Under the pieces are notes generated by a model. The model was given only the letters and a program-made list of their open reading frames with translations. It did no database searches and was not told the origin of the DNA. The translations under genes were made by a program, and so were the position numbers. This document shows positions 10,799-20,597 of a stretch of DNA of 64,000 bases, in pieces (positions within the stretch are counted from its first letter, which is position 1; the number at the start of each line of letters is the position of its first letter). The DNA is from Coriolopsis trogii (taxonomy: Eukaryota > Basidiomycota > Agaricomycetes > Polyporales > Polyporaceae): contig JAHYIO010000006.1 of assembly GCA_020543525.1 (NCBI GenBank), positions 1,426,001-1,490,000 of the forward strand, written 5' to 3'.

Positions 10799-11529
10799 GT
10801 TTCAGTAAATCTGGTCTCTTTGACCTGCGGGTACCGTCATATATGAGCCTTTTGGGCGTCGGCCGCGGTCCCTGCCATCGGGTTGTGGCGGAGATAGGCC
10901 GCACGTCGAGTTCTGAGCTCAGACGGCGTCCAACATCGTTGCAGCTCAACGACGCGGGATGTCGCCGACGCGGAACAAGCTCGTAGTGTATTGATGCGTC
11001 ACGCCGAAGGCTTCGACCAGATTGGCCTGCCGTAAATGCGTGGAGGACTCAACGGTTGGGGTGCGCCCTATGCGACACGGGCGCGTCGGCGAGTGAATCC
11101 TTGCGCCATTGTAAACCTATAGGAACACACACACGGCTTGCGCCCAATGTAACACGGCGAGCTCCAGCGCGGGTTTACGTTTACGGCGTATTCCTTTGCT
11201 GTACATAACATCAGTACGCACAGAAAGAAGAGTCCTTCACGACCAAGCTCAAGTGATGCTGGTACCGCGAATTGAGCGCTTGATGGTGGGCTTCTCCCGC
11301 TCTGAACTTGATCGGCGTCAGCACTCTATATTTTGTCACCCAAGGGTGATAGTATTGCTATACGGGTGGATCACCATTGCTTACTATCTATCAACCTCGA
11401 TTGTCAGCCGGCAAAGAAGAAATCCCAGTGGACTCAGGTGGATTGCATGCTCACCTACTCGCAGCCTGAGACCGCCGTATCGTATTAGTATGCACCTCGC
11501 CTTATGTGACTGTCTGATTGCGACCTTTG
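10799..11529. other. Intergenic, no gene supported
   Basis: Between two tandem minus-strand genes. It should hold the 3' end of the dehydratase-like gene and the promoter of the OYE gene. No additional frame shows domain or splice evidence. Confidence 0.45.
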
Positions 11530-13061
11530 CTAATGCTGATAACCCCGTTTCGCGAGCTTCTCTGACAGTATCCGGTGGGCGTCGGCTGCGGCCTTTGTCC
11601 ACTTCTCCGGGATCCTCGCGTCTTCCCGCGACATATCCTCCTCGTAGAACACCTACCGTACCATAAGGTCAGACCAAGACATCAGAATGCCGGCTCAGCC
11701 CCCATGCGACCGCAAGTGCCACCTACCTCGTAAGACCACGGTCCACGCCAGCCCGTCCTCAGCACCGCATCGCAAACGTCCAACACGGGCAGATATCCGC
11801 CCCAGCTCTTCCCGTCCTCCCTCTTGCACGCCTCGTCCATGTACGGCAGCGGCCGCCACGCGTTCGACCACGCATAGAGCGGGCTGATGCCCTGCTCTTC
11901 GGCGGTCCTGCGGAGGGCGTCGGGGGTGACGTTCCGCGAGCCGTCGGAAATTTGGAAGTAGAAGATCTTCTCTGGGGGCACGGTGGTTGCGAGGGCCTTG
12001 AGGGAAGAGGAGAGCTCCATGATCGCCGAGCCCTCTGGAGGGTTCTGGAGGAGATGGTTGGCCGATGTGGGGTCGGCATACGCACGGGCTGTTCGACGCG
12101 AGGACGGGTACGTTCGTCAGTCTCTGTGGCGCCAACGGTGTGTCCCGCAACGGAATGGACCGAATGGTACCTACCACATATATGGAACGTATCAAGACAT
12201 AGCCCAAAGTTGGGCCTGTCGACGCGTTTGCAGACTTCCCAGATATGCTCCCAGGTGTTCCTGTTCAATGTGTGACGTGAGCGTGTCGAGTCTGAATCAT
12301 GGAACGGATATCGGACGTACACATGTGCACCCCAAGCCCACATCTCATACGCTCTAGAGATTTAGGAGGTAAGGAAAAAGCACTTCCAGGCTGGTCCGTG
12401 CGGAGGCGGCGTACGTACATACGGATGGGCGGGTCCTGGGCCGCGGCCGCGTCCGCAAGCTGTCGCAGGTCGCGAGCGATGACATCATAGTCACTGCTCG
12501 TGGACGCGTCCGGTGTCGACCCTACTTGCAACATATCGCAACCTAGCGCCTGTTAACATTCAGAACAGGATACCATGAACACATGTGCTGTGGAGGGATG
12601 CGCACCTTGAGTACCTTGAACCAAGCGCCTGCCCTCTCAAGGCCGACGTGGCGCTTCTCCTCATCCTCGTAGCCTTCAAACTGCGCGAATCTGTGGGCTC
12701 ACACGTCAGGGCTGATACTACGCATACCACAATCTGTACTTGCGACGGGAGAGGTCATCTGTAAAGAGCCTCGACCCACTTACGGATGCACAGCGAGGAC
12801 GCTGATCCCTAGCTCCTCGCACAGCGCCCTGACCTTCCCGGCCGCCTCAACAAGCTTGTCAAGGTCCCCTTGCCCGCGCTCGTCCAGCTTCGTGTACTCA
12901 AAATACTCTTGCTCGGCGTACGCCTCGAGATCAGGAAACGCGATTTCCGCCTGGGCGAAGCCCGCGCTCGCGATCACGCGCAGCTTGAGCGGGAGCGTGT
13001 GCGACGGGTGCATGCCCGCGGAGTCGGTCGAGTACGCGAGCGATGAGGCGATGGGCGACAT
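11530..13061 (-). CDS. 3-dehydroshikimate dehydratase-like TIM-barrel protein
   Basis: Seven exons close to 365 residues: 12784-13061, 12606-12690, 12419-12549, 12321-12353, 12175-12260, 11727-12088, 11530-11652. It belongs to the xylose-isomerase-like / AP-endonuclease-2 TIM-barrel superfamily and is most like fungal 3-dehydroshikimate dehydratase (quinate degradation: dehydroshikimate to protocatechuate). Landmarks: MHPSHTLPLKLRVIASAGF then AEIAF with a metal-ligand Glu; EYFEY; VLAVHPFAQFEGY; LGCDMLQVGST; IAYEMWAWGAH; RVDRPNFGLCLDTFHI; ADPTSANHLL; PEKIFYFQISDG; a terminal WSYEVFYEED. The fourth exon is only 33 nt but is needed to join AYEMWAWGAH to VNTWEHIWEV. Substrate assignment is by overall pattern; a sugar-phosphate isomerase or epimerase activity is the alternative. 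No other quinate-pathway gene is seen in the window. Confidence 0.88.
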
Positions 13062-14773
13062 TTCTCTGTGCGCTGGGTGCGATTGCTCCGATGGGGGTAC
13101 CTGGATGTGGTCAAGGTAGGTGTCAGAGATGCGATATGCGAGATGTTGGTGGGCGCGTGTACTGGCACCAACGGCTAACCGATGACGTCATGCAATACTG
13201 AACTTGCCCCTTCTCTGTCTTTGCTTTGTGTCGAGCTACAGCAGTCGAACGGTCTTCATGCGGTCTATGTCAGCAGAAGAGTATCATCGCACGCATCGAC
13301 AGTCCTCGTCGTCAGGAACACGTTCAGAAGCCCGATGGCCTCCGCGCGATATCGCACCACATATCAGCGACTCGAATGGCAGTACTAGTGTGGCGAAGTC
13401 GACCCCGAATACACAGTACAGCGAATCGCCGCCTGTGAGACAGGCCCGAGCGGCCGTCCACGGTCATGCGATGCAAGTCGGCGTACCGACACGGATCGAT
13501 AACACGCCATACGACCGTGACGGACTCGGAGGGACGAACGGAGGAAAGAGCAGCAAAGCGGTGCACCGTGGCACGCACCGATCACCGATCGGGTCTGCGC
13601 ACTTGCACATACCCACTTTTTTTTCCTTGGCAGCGAACGTTCGCGGAAGCAAAACGTCCAATCAAGCGAGATCCATGATGCACTGGTACGGACCACAACT
13701 GACAGAGTATGTATCTGTACGGGGCGCGAGTATCCAAGAATCACACAAGTCAGAGGCTCCGTGGCGCATTCCGGCCCCGTCAAGTGTCAAGCAACACACG
13801 AGTCGTTTCCCGAAGATCACAGGTGAAAAAAAACGAGCTGAGCGCGGCAACAGCCTGTCAAGGAGACAAGCCGTTACGCACGCACGACCCGTCTTGACGA
13901 ACGTCCAAGGACAGCGAGGCCTCCGAACAGCTGTGGTGATGATCTCCGCCAAGGCCAGACGCCAGCGACCCCAGGCACGTCCACACGCACAGCACAGACG
14001 CCGCCGGGGAGACTAGCTGGCAGTCTGGCAGATGGCCGCCAGGTACGTAGCTCGGCGACTAAACGGACGCGCGAAGAGTGCGAGGGGTTCTCCAGAGGCG
14101 CGCGCTGCTTCAAGTTTCAGTTTCAGTATTCAGCTTCAGTATTCAGGAGAGAGGAGCCGAGCTCGAGGCCTGGAGCCAAAGAACGCGCCCAGTTCAAAAG
14201 ACCTGCCCGGACGGGGGGTGAGGGGGGAGCTGGTTCGAATTCAATGGAGAGGCGTGCGTTGTGCGGTGTGCGGTGGGGACTTGGACGGGGGTGCCAGGTG
14301 GGGCTCGATACGACCGCCGATTCATCCTTATGCTTCAGAGTTCAGAGCTTGCACTTGAAGTTCGAAGACCCGAGCGGCGCGCGGCACAGGGCGAGAGGAG
14401 AGCCAACGCGGGCGGGCCCACGAAGAGAAACGAAGACCCAGACTCGAGAGACACCGAAGCAGCTCGCGAGCACACGATCCCTGCCCCCCCTCTCTCCAGA
14501 AGGCGCCAAGTGACGGTCCTGACTCCTGACGCACGGGTGAGTCAGTGATGCACGAGCCAGGAACCAACGCAGCGGCAACGCACGTGCAGCAGCAGTAGGA
14601 CTTTCCCACTTCTCGCCTTCTGCAGCCCGCTCAAGGTTTCATGAAGAAAAAAAAAACCCCGCCTTCGGGCCTTCGGTGGATGGAAAACGCGGCACACTCA
14701 CCGCAGCGGCGAGGACGAGCTGACGTTGGACTGAGCGAGATCCGTATCCGTCGAAAACATTCGCAGAGCCTGT

Positions 14774-14800
14774 CCAGTTCCAGTTCCAGTTCCAGTTCCA
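14774..14800. repeat. CCAGTT hexanucleotide microsatellite
   Basis: Four perfect CCAGTT units plus a partial fifth. In one plus-strand frame it would read as a run of Ser, in a minus-strand frame as alternating Glu/Leu. No coding role is supported. Confidence 0.85.
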
Positions 14801-15268
14801 ACTCCGCGTTCAGCTTTACAGCCTTCGTCGTCGCACGCGCACGCGCACGGCGCAACTTGGAGCTTCGTTGGCGCCGCCCTGCGTGCCCGGGGCACGGTGT
14901 GGGGACGCCCGAGGACGTAAGGAAGACCGCGTCGGATGACCGAGGAGACCCCATCGGTTTCCAGCGGAGGCGGCCGCGAGAGCTGAGGTACGGGTCCCAT
15001 CGTCGCAAGCGGTCTCCTGCGAACGCCGTCGAACGCCGTGGCGGGGATCCACGAGCGGTGTTGGGCACCGACGCGACATGGGATTCCGTGCAGCGCGGAT
15101 TGCAGAGGGACAGGAGAGATATGCGAAAGAGGAGGGAGGGGTGCGTGGGGGGTACGTCCTCACGAGGTCAGACCTGGAGAGAAAGACTAACTTTGCTTCC
15201 CGCAGTGCGGCATACTGCAGGAAGAACCCGAGCCGGTTTTGTTTTCATATCACCCGAAACTGTGCGTA

Positions 15269-15287
15269 TGCGCACTCGCAGTGCGCA
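15269..15287. repeat. Perfect hairpin within GCGCAC-rich block
   Basis: An 8-bp inverted repeat, TGCGCACT / AGTGCGCA, separated by a 3-nt CGC loop. It lies in a longer block rich in GTGCGC/GCGCAC between about 15262 and 15314. It is not followed by a T-run. Confidence 0.7.
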
Positions 15288-16756
15288 CACCATGCGCAGT
15301 GTGCGCGCTGCGGGAAGTCGCGGGAGCTGTTCTCGTCTTCGGAATGCCTGGGTCTCTCGTACTCCTGTGATCTCTGCTGCACCGCACGCCGTGCTGTGCT
15401 GTGCGATACACGATAGCTGCCGCCAGTTATTGCAGGCTCGGGGGACGATCATCTGTGCATATGTGTGAGAGGCCACAGATCAAACTCGGGAGGGCATTGG
15501 ACGAGAAGGAGGCGGTGCAGTGTCATAGTCGCTGTCACAGAACCCACGAGACGGTATATGAGAACCACGAGCCGTCACATGTCGACGCGTGTGAGCGGGA
15601 AGAGACGAGAGCGGCAATGGGGACTCGTAAAACGAAGACGAGCTAAAAGGCTCGACAGCGAGTACGGCATCGAGTACACCAAAGCGTAGATGTATTAAGG
15701 ACGAGTTCGACGTCGAGCTGAACGGTGATGGCTGAAGATCCGGGGAGCGTCAACTCTGTGGAAGGAGAATGCCGGACGCTGGGAGCGGGGAGGTGTCGAG
15801 AAAGACGATGGATGAGGATAGATAGCAGAAACGCAGCCCACGTCCGGATGGCCGACGCGGCAGGAGGCAGGCGAGCAGTCCCAGCGCATACGGCGACAGC
15901 GGGAGAGAGAAGCGGATAGAACGGCCCATGAGGCGCGTTGGAGGGGACGTCGGAAAACGACCGTCGCCCTACCTACCTGCGCAGGCTGGCGTGGCTGGAA
16001 AGACAACCGGACAGCCGCGCGAGGGACCGCGTTTTCAGGCCCGAGGTGGACGACCACGGGCGTGTCAAATGAAAGCCTGCAGGTGATGTGAGTCAGTTTT
16101 CTCTCAAGACGCACGCATTCGGCAAGATTGACTGCATGGCTTGCAACTAGAGCTATGTTTCGAGGGCTCCTTCGTCAAGAGGTAGCGGTGGTTCCGCAAG
16201 GATGCGGCTGGGTGTGTGAGTGGGCGCACCCGGGGTAGGGTGGACGAGAGCTTGGAGAGAGATCATGCGATGGGTGATTCTCCGATCATGAGAAACCGGG
16301 ACGCCTAGAAGGGGGGAGAGCGTCTGGAATGGCAGCACAAGGGGACGGTGGGCGACTCCATCGATGGGTTCGTTCGGCGGTGCGAGAGCAGAGAAGGCGG
16401 CGCCGCGGAACGAGGTTCCTGCAGCTGTGGCCGCCGCAGGTTCTGTGTGCGCCGCCAGTGCTTGCTATGCACATACGCTAGAGGAGATGTGCTGCATCGC
16501 GGCTGTTTCTGGCGGAGAGAGAGGCGGAGTTTAGCCCGATGGGGCGACTCCAGGCGGAGACTGAAGGGGACGAGTCTGATCTAGCCGGATCGGTGAGCGT
16601 GGACGGCCTCGCCTGGAACACGTTGCAGGTTGGATGACCGGGAGAGGCAAGCAAACGAGGCGAGAGGGATTCATTTTGGACATGACCTCAGTAATCCCCG
16701 CTCCAAACTCGAATTCTCCCTTCCGCGGCCGTGGTCCGATGTCCCAGCCGGGCAGG

Positions 16757-16764
16757 TATAAGTA
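16757..16764 (+). promoter_or_regulatory. TATA box (TATAAGTA) of first MTEY gene
   Basis: TATAAGTA lies 91 nt before the start codon at 16855, followed by a C/T-rich leader. The same octamer precedes the HET gene in this window. Confidence 0.5.
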
Positions 16765-16854
16765 TCCTTTATCTCGTCCACCGAGCCGCCCTTTTGTCAC
16801 CGTCCCATCAGTCCTGTATACCCTCCCGCCGTCTTTGTTCTCGGCCAGTCCTCC

Positions 16855-18484
16855 ATGACAGAATACGCTACTGACCCAGAGGCCATCCAGGAGTTTCTCA
16901 GTGCCCGCGATCGCACCGCCCAGTGGGTCACTCGCCACGCCGATGTCCTCAGCTTCGCCTCTCCCTCCTCGCCACCGTCAATGCTGAGCGACGAGGATGC
17001 GCTCAGCCTTGGGCCCAGTGAGTCCGAAGCGAGCTCCCACTCCCTCCCGCCTCGCATGGTCCTCCGCTACGAAGACGGTCGACCAGACATCCCTGTCTCC
17101 CACGATCCAACCTACTCGTCCGCCCACGCGCGCGGCCACCCACCACCATCTTCGTCCCGCCACAGATCTAGATCTGGCCCTCTCCCTGCGCCTCCGCCGC
17201 CTGTCGACCTCTCCCAACCTCCTGCGCGGTATGCACAGACTCTGTCGTACGCCTCGGGCTCGCGCTTCGCTCCAGCTGGCCAGCCAGAGAACATCCGAGT
17301 CCTGCCGTCGCGGCAGGCAGAGGATTCCCAGCGCATCCGCGCGCCTGGCTCGTCACATCACTCTCGCGTGCCCGTGCCCCCAGCTCAGGCAGTATTTCCT
17401 CCTCAACAACCCTCGATTCACGATAGAGCCTCCGCGCGCGCAGATCCTCTCCATACGTCCAACCGAAGTGCCCTCGGTACCTCGGCTATGCATATTCACT
17501 CGGCGTCCCACCCTATCCCCGTCCTCGCCTCCCCGACCTCCTCCCAGTCCCGCTCGCCCACGGCCCCCAGCGGTTCGCGCTTCTACGAGCAGATGGCAAG
17601 CTCCCAGGGTCCGTCGGGACTGCCGTACCACTACTCTCCACCATCAATCGTGTACGCACCCTCCGGCAGACATTCGCAGTCAAAGTACCAGCCTCCCGCG
17701 ATCGTTTACTCGCCTTCCTCTCACGGCCACCGCCGTGCACCCGCGCCAGGAATAGCCTACAGCCGGTCCGACCCTCTGCCCCATCCCACTCAGTATTCGC
17801 CCGTACAGAGTGCGGGCCATACGCCTTTCCCTTCCGCGCAGGGCTCGACATCGCGCTCGCGTCCACGGGCGCATAGCACTGCCGGACCTGAGCAGAACAG
17901 AGGACGGAGTCGTGGGCCCATGTGTGCCCGCGATCGCACACGCACACGCTCGCCGACACCGTCTCTGAGCGAAAGTGACACGTCGAGCGACTCGTCCGGG
18001 AGCACCTACTACGTCCTCCCTTCCCCCGGCCAAAAGGTCCAGATCATCGTGAGTGTCTCCAAGCTTATTTCATCTCCCCCCCCCTTCGCATCTGCCCCAA
18101 CGTGCCCGACTGCGCACTGCTATCGCTGCCATCCCTTGGCCCGATCGCGGTCTCGGTTCACGATCCCCCCGCCGCATGTTTTTCATTCTGCAGTCTGCAC
18201 TGAATCTGACGCACGGAGATTGCTGACGTCTGGCCGCTTCTGCGCAGGTGCCGAACTCGGCGACCGTGTACACGGCGACCGCAGGCAGGCAGTCGTCACG
18301 CTCGCCGCGGTCGCCTGGGGGGCCGTCGCCGAACGAGAGCCCGAAAAAGCCGTTCTTTGCGCGGCTGTTCAGCCGCGGGTCGGCCTCTGGCTCGGTGGAC
18401 TCGCGTGGATCCAGCGGGCAGGGTAAGCGCTTGCGTCGCAGACATACCGTCGCAGCCGGCACTTACTTGTCCACCCCCACTTGA
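16855..18484 (+). CDS. Conserved disordered Pro/Ser-rich 'MTEY' protein, copy 1
   Basis: Exons 16855-18048 and 18248-18484 give 476 residues; the 199-nt intron starts GTGAGT and ends GCGCAG and is longer than most here. The protein opens MTEYATDPEAIQEF, has a long Ser/Pro/His/Arg-rich disordered middle with RSRS-type dipeptides, and ends with a short ordered-looking block: STYYVLPSPGQKVQIIVPNS, then a Ser-rich spacer and KKPFFARLFSRG. The same order of features (MTEY start, YVV.PP.G..VEVV, then basic PLFKRL near the end) is seen in the minus-strand gene at 32,085-32,915, so the two are probably paralogues. A further donor (GTAAGC at 18424) could splice out the last 60 nt of the frame and move the stop to about 18533. 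No biochemical function is known to me. Confidence 0.75.
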
Positions 18485-18533
18485 AGCGCGCGGTGAGCGG
18501 GGCAGGCTCCCTGTCCCATGGCGATAGGCACGT

Positions 18534-20232
18534 ATGTGCTACGTGCCCGCAGTCGATCCCAGTGAGTTCTCTGTTGCGATCTTCGTGGAGTGGGCAGAGT
18601 TTGGACTGACTGTGCGGCGCTTTGTGGCAGTCGCGCGTGGCCCGAGTATGGTACGCGTTCGTCCGACTTGGTTTGGACGCGGTGACGTCGGCGTCTTTCC
18701 AAGCGGCGTTCAATATACGCTACTCACGTGTTCCCCTCGTCTCCCCTTCGCATCCAGAGTCTCCCCTCCCACGTCGCACGCTCCTTACTCGCGTCTTTTC
18801 TTCTCCCCGCTTCGGATTCGCTTTACAGTCTGCATTCACACCCCACTCCTTGCTGTTGCGCTTCGAGATTCGGTATCGTGGACTATGTTGTAGTATCCCC
18901 CGGGCCATTCCCATCTCTACCATCACCAGCATCCTACTCCTACCTCCTCACAATCTCTCTCAACCATCTGCCAACATCTCTGTACAAAACCTGCAGTCAC
19001 AAACATATCGGTGTAGTCTTGGCTTACCCTGTTACGCATCACGACCCCCACACGCACGCACGCTGTCTCCCCCTGTACCCTTGTACCCTTGTACCCCCCG
19101 TAGACGTACTATCCTGTACTAATACCTTGCCCCACCATCAATAGACGATTCAGGGTGCTGGCCCACGACGACCGTCATCTTTATGTCATCGTGTGCGTGT
19201 CCGAGCCGTCGACAGCGGTCGGGTGACCTGGACCAGCGGCCAGGCCCTCGTCATTCTCTCTCACCTGCCTCCTTCCCGAGTCTCACCCGACAGTTGTCTT
19301 GCGCTTCCGAGTCGTGCGGGCCGTTGTGTAAGTCACCGACAAGGGTCGAGCTCGTTATGTGCCGCGATTACCCACTGGCAGGCGTGGGCTGCATACCTGT
19401 CAGGCAAAGTCGAGAAGCAAGTCCGAGCGGTCACGACGTAAGTACTGAGTACTGAGTGCTGACCACGAGATGTGGACACAAGGCGTACATTGTGCGCACC
19501 GAACTTTACGTACCGTGCTGGGATGCATATGCGCGTCTGCCGAGGACCTCACCGGGTCGACGTCAGAGCGAGGGGGTGGGGAGCGGATGGTATATGCGTC
19601 CGTTAGGCTTCAGGCTCTTCCAGGGGGCGATCGAACCGTCCCGCCATACGCGGTCATGGTGTGATGTTGCGCGGATTTACTCGACGCCAGTCGACCCGAG
19701 CCGCTCGTGATATGGCAGTAAGTAGCTGAGGTGGGGCCGAGCATTGATTGTCAATTTTCACAGTGGCACATGTTCGGTTCCAGTTCGACGATGTGGTGTC
19801 AGATCGAGCGCGGACTTCACGAGACGTTGGAGCGGGCGAGAAGACTCAAAGAGAGGCGCACTGTAGGGCGCGAGCGTTTCCGACGCTGGGTACTATATGC
19901 GCTCCAAGTTCACGCAGCTGAGCAGAGCGCGTAGCGGGAATTGATAGGCGTCCAGTCCCAGAGTTGGACTGAAGCCGCTGGGGAGCGCACCTCCAGAATC
20001 ACGAGTATCTAGGGGAGACGACCGTCTGATGATTCTCGTGACTGCACTAGTGGGGTAACTTCCAACGGGTTGCCGTCGATGTTAGCATCCGTGTCGTATC
20101 TGCACTTTTATAAGGCGTACTGCACACTCACAGTGTCGATTTGTCTTAGCCATTGAAGCCTGACAACATAGACGAGATCACATTCTGCATCCCTTCAGAG
20201 CGCCGAACCTGGGTACTGCGTCTTTGTGCATG
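18534..20232. other. Unresolved region with possible small multi-exon gene
   Basis: 18720-19140 is strongly C/T-rich like the leaders elsewhere in this window, with a CACGTG at about 18725. From 19150 to 19934 on the plus strand several short segments look coding in changing frames (for example VLRFRVVRAV near 19290, AYLSGKVEKQVRAV near 19400 with a good GTAAGT donor at 19439, and ERGLHETLERARRLKERR near 19820), which suggests a small intron-rich gene. I could not make a model that closes without guessing, and I do not recognise the protein. Confidence 0.25.
19074..19097. repeat. TGTACCCT tandem triplet
   Basis: Three head-to-tail copies of TGTACCCT (last copy TGTACCCC) at the end of the pyrimidine-rich block. 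Confidence 0.75.
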
Positions 20233-20353
20233 CACCCGTCCGTCTATCCGCACGCAAACCCGTACCCGCACATACCCGCACCCGTAGCTCACGGGTACAG
20301 ACCCGCACGGTTACGGGTCGGGTTTCCTTCAAAATACCCGTACCCGACCCGTG
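20233..20353. repeat. Degenerate ACCCGTACCCG repeat block with inverted copies
   Basis: About 120 nt made of variants of ACCCG(T/C)AC on one strand, interrupted by reversed copies (C)GGGTA. It includes ACCCGT-AGCTC-ACGGGT, an inverted repeat with a 5-nt loop at about 20280-20296. It lies some 250 nt past the stop codon of the MetE-like gene. Confidence 0.8.
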
Positions 20354-20597
20354 CCATGCCCTAGCGGAGAGTGTGATGTTGGGACTGCAAACGGGAAGTC
20401 GTGTTCGTGTACCACAATCGGCGGCACGAAGAAGGTCGGAGACATCGTACCATTCAATACCATCCTCGATTTGGGCAACGAAGCGGATACGCACAACAGC
20501 GCCATGTACAGAACAAGCCGCAAGCACTGTCCAACGCGTGCGCAGGCTATCGCTGCACGGTAGTAGACGTTCACCGGTCGGGTCGCCGCCGCAGGCT

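Larger units (their letters stand above)
13062..16756. other. Gene-poor 3.7 kb stretch
   Basis: No gene is supported. Several long frames exist on both strands (for example plus 13204-14016 and 14641-15468), but they overlap each other, are dominated by Arg/Ser/Pro as expected for GC-rich random sequence, and lack paired splice sites or motifs. The stretch carries simple repeats (Gln/Ser-like CAGTTT blocks near 14112-14145, a CCAGTT repeat at 14774 and a GCGCAC-rich hairpin at 15269). It could serve as a long upstream region for the gene at 16,855 or encode a non-coding transcript; this cannot be decided here. Confidence 0.4.

Noticed and set aside
14231..14241. tRNA B-box-like GGTTCGAATTC
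   Set aside because: No A box at the right distance and no acceptor-stem complementarity around it.
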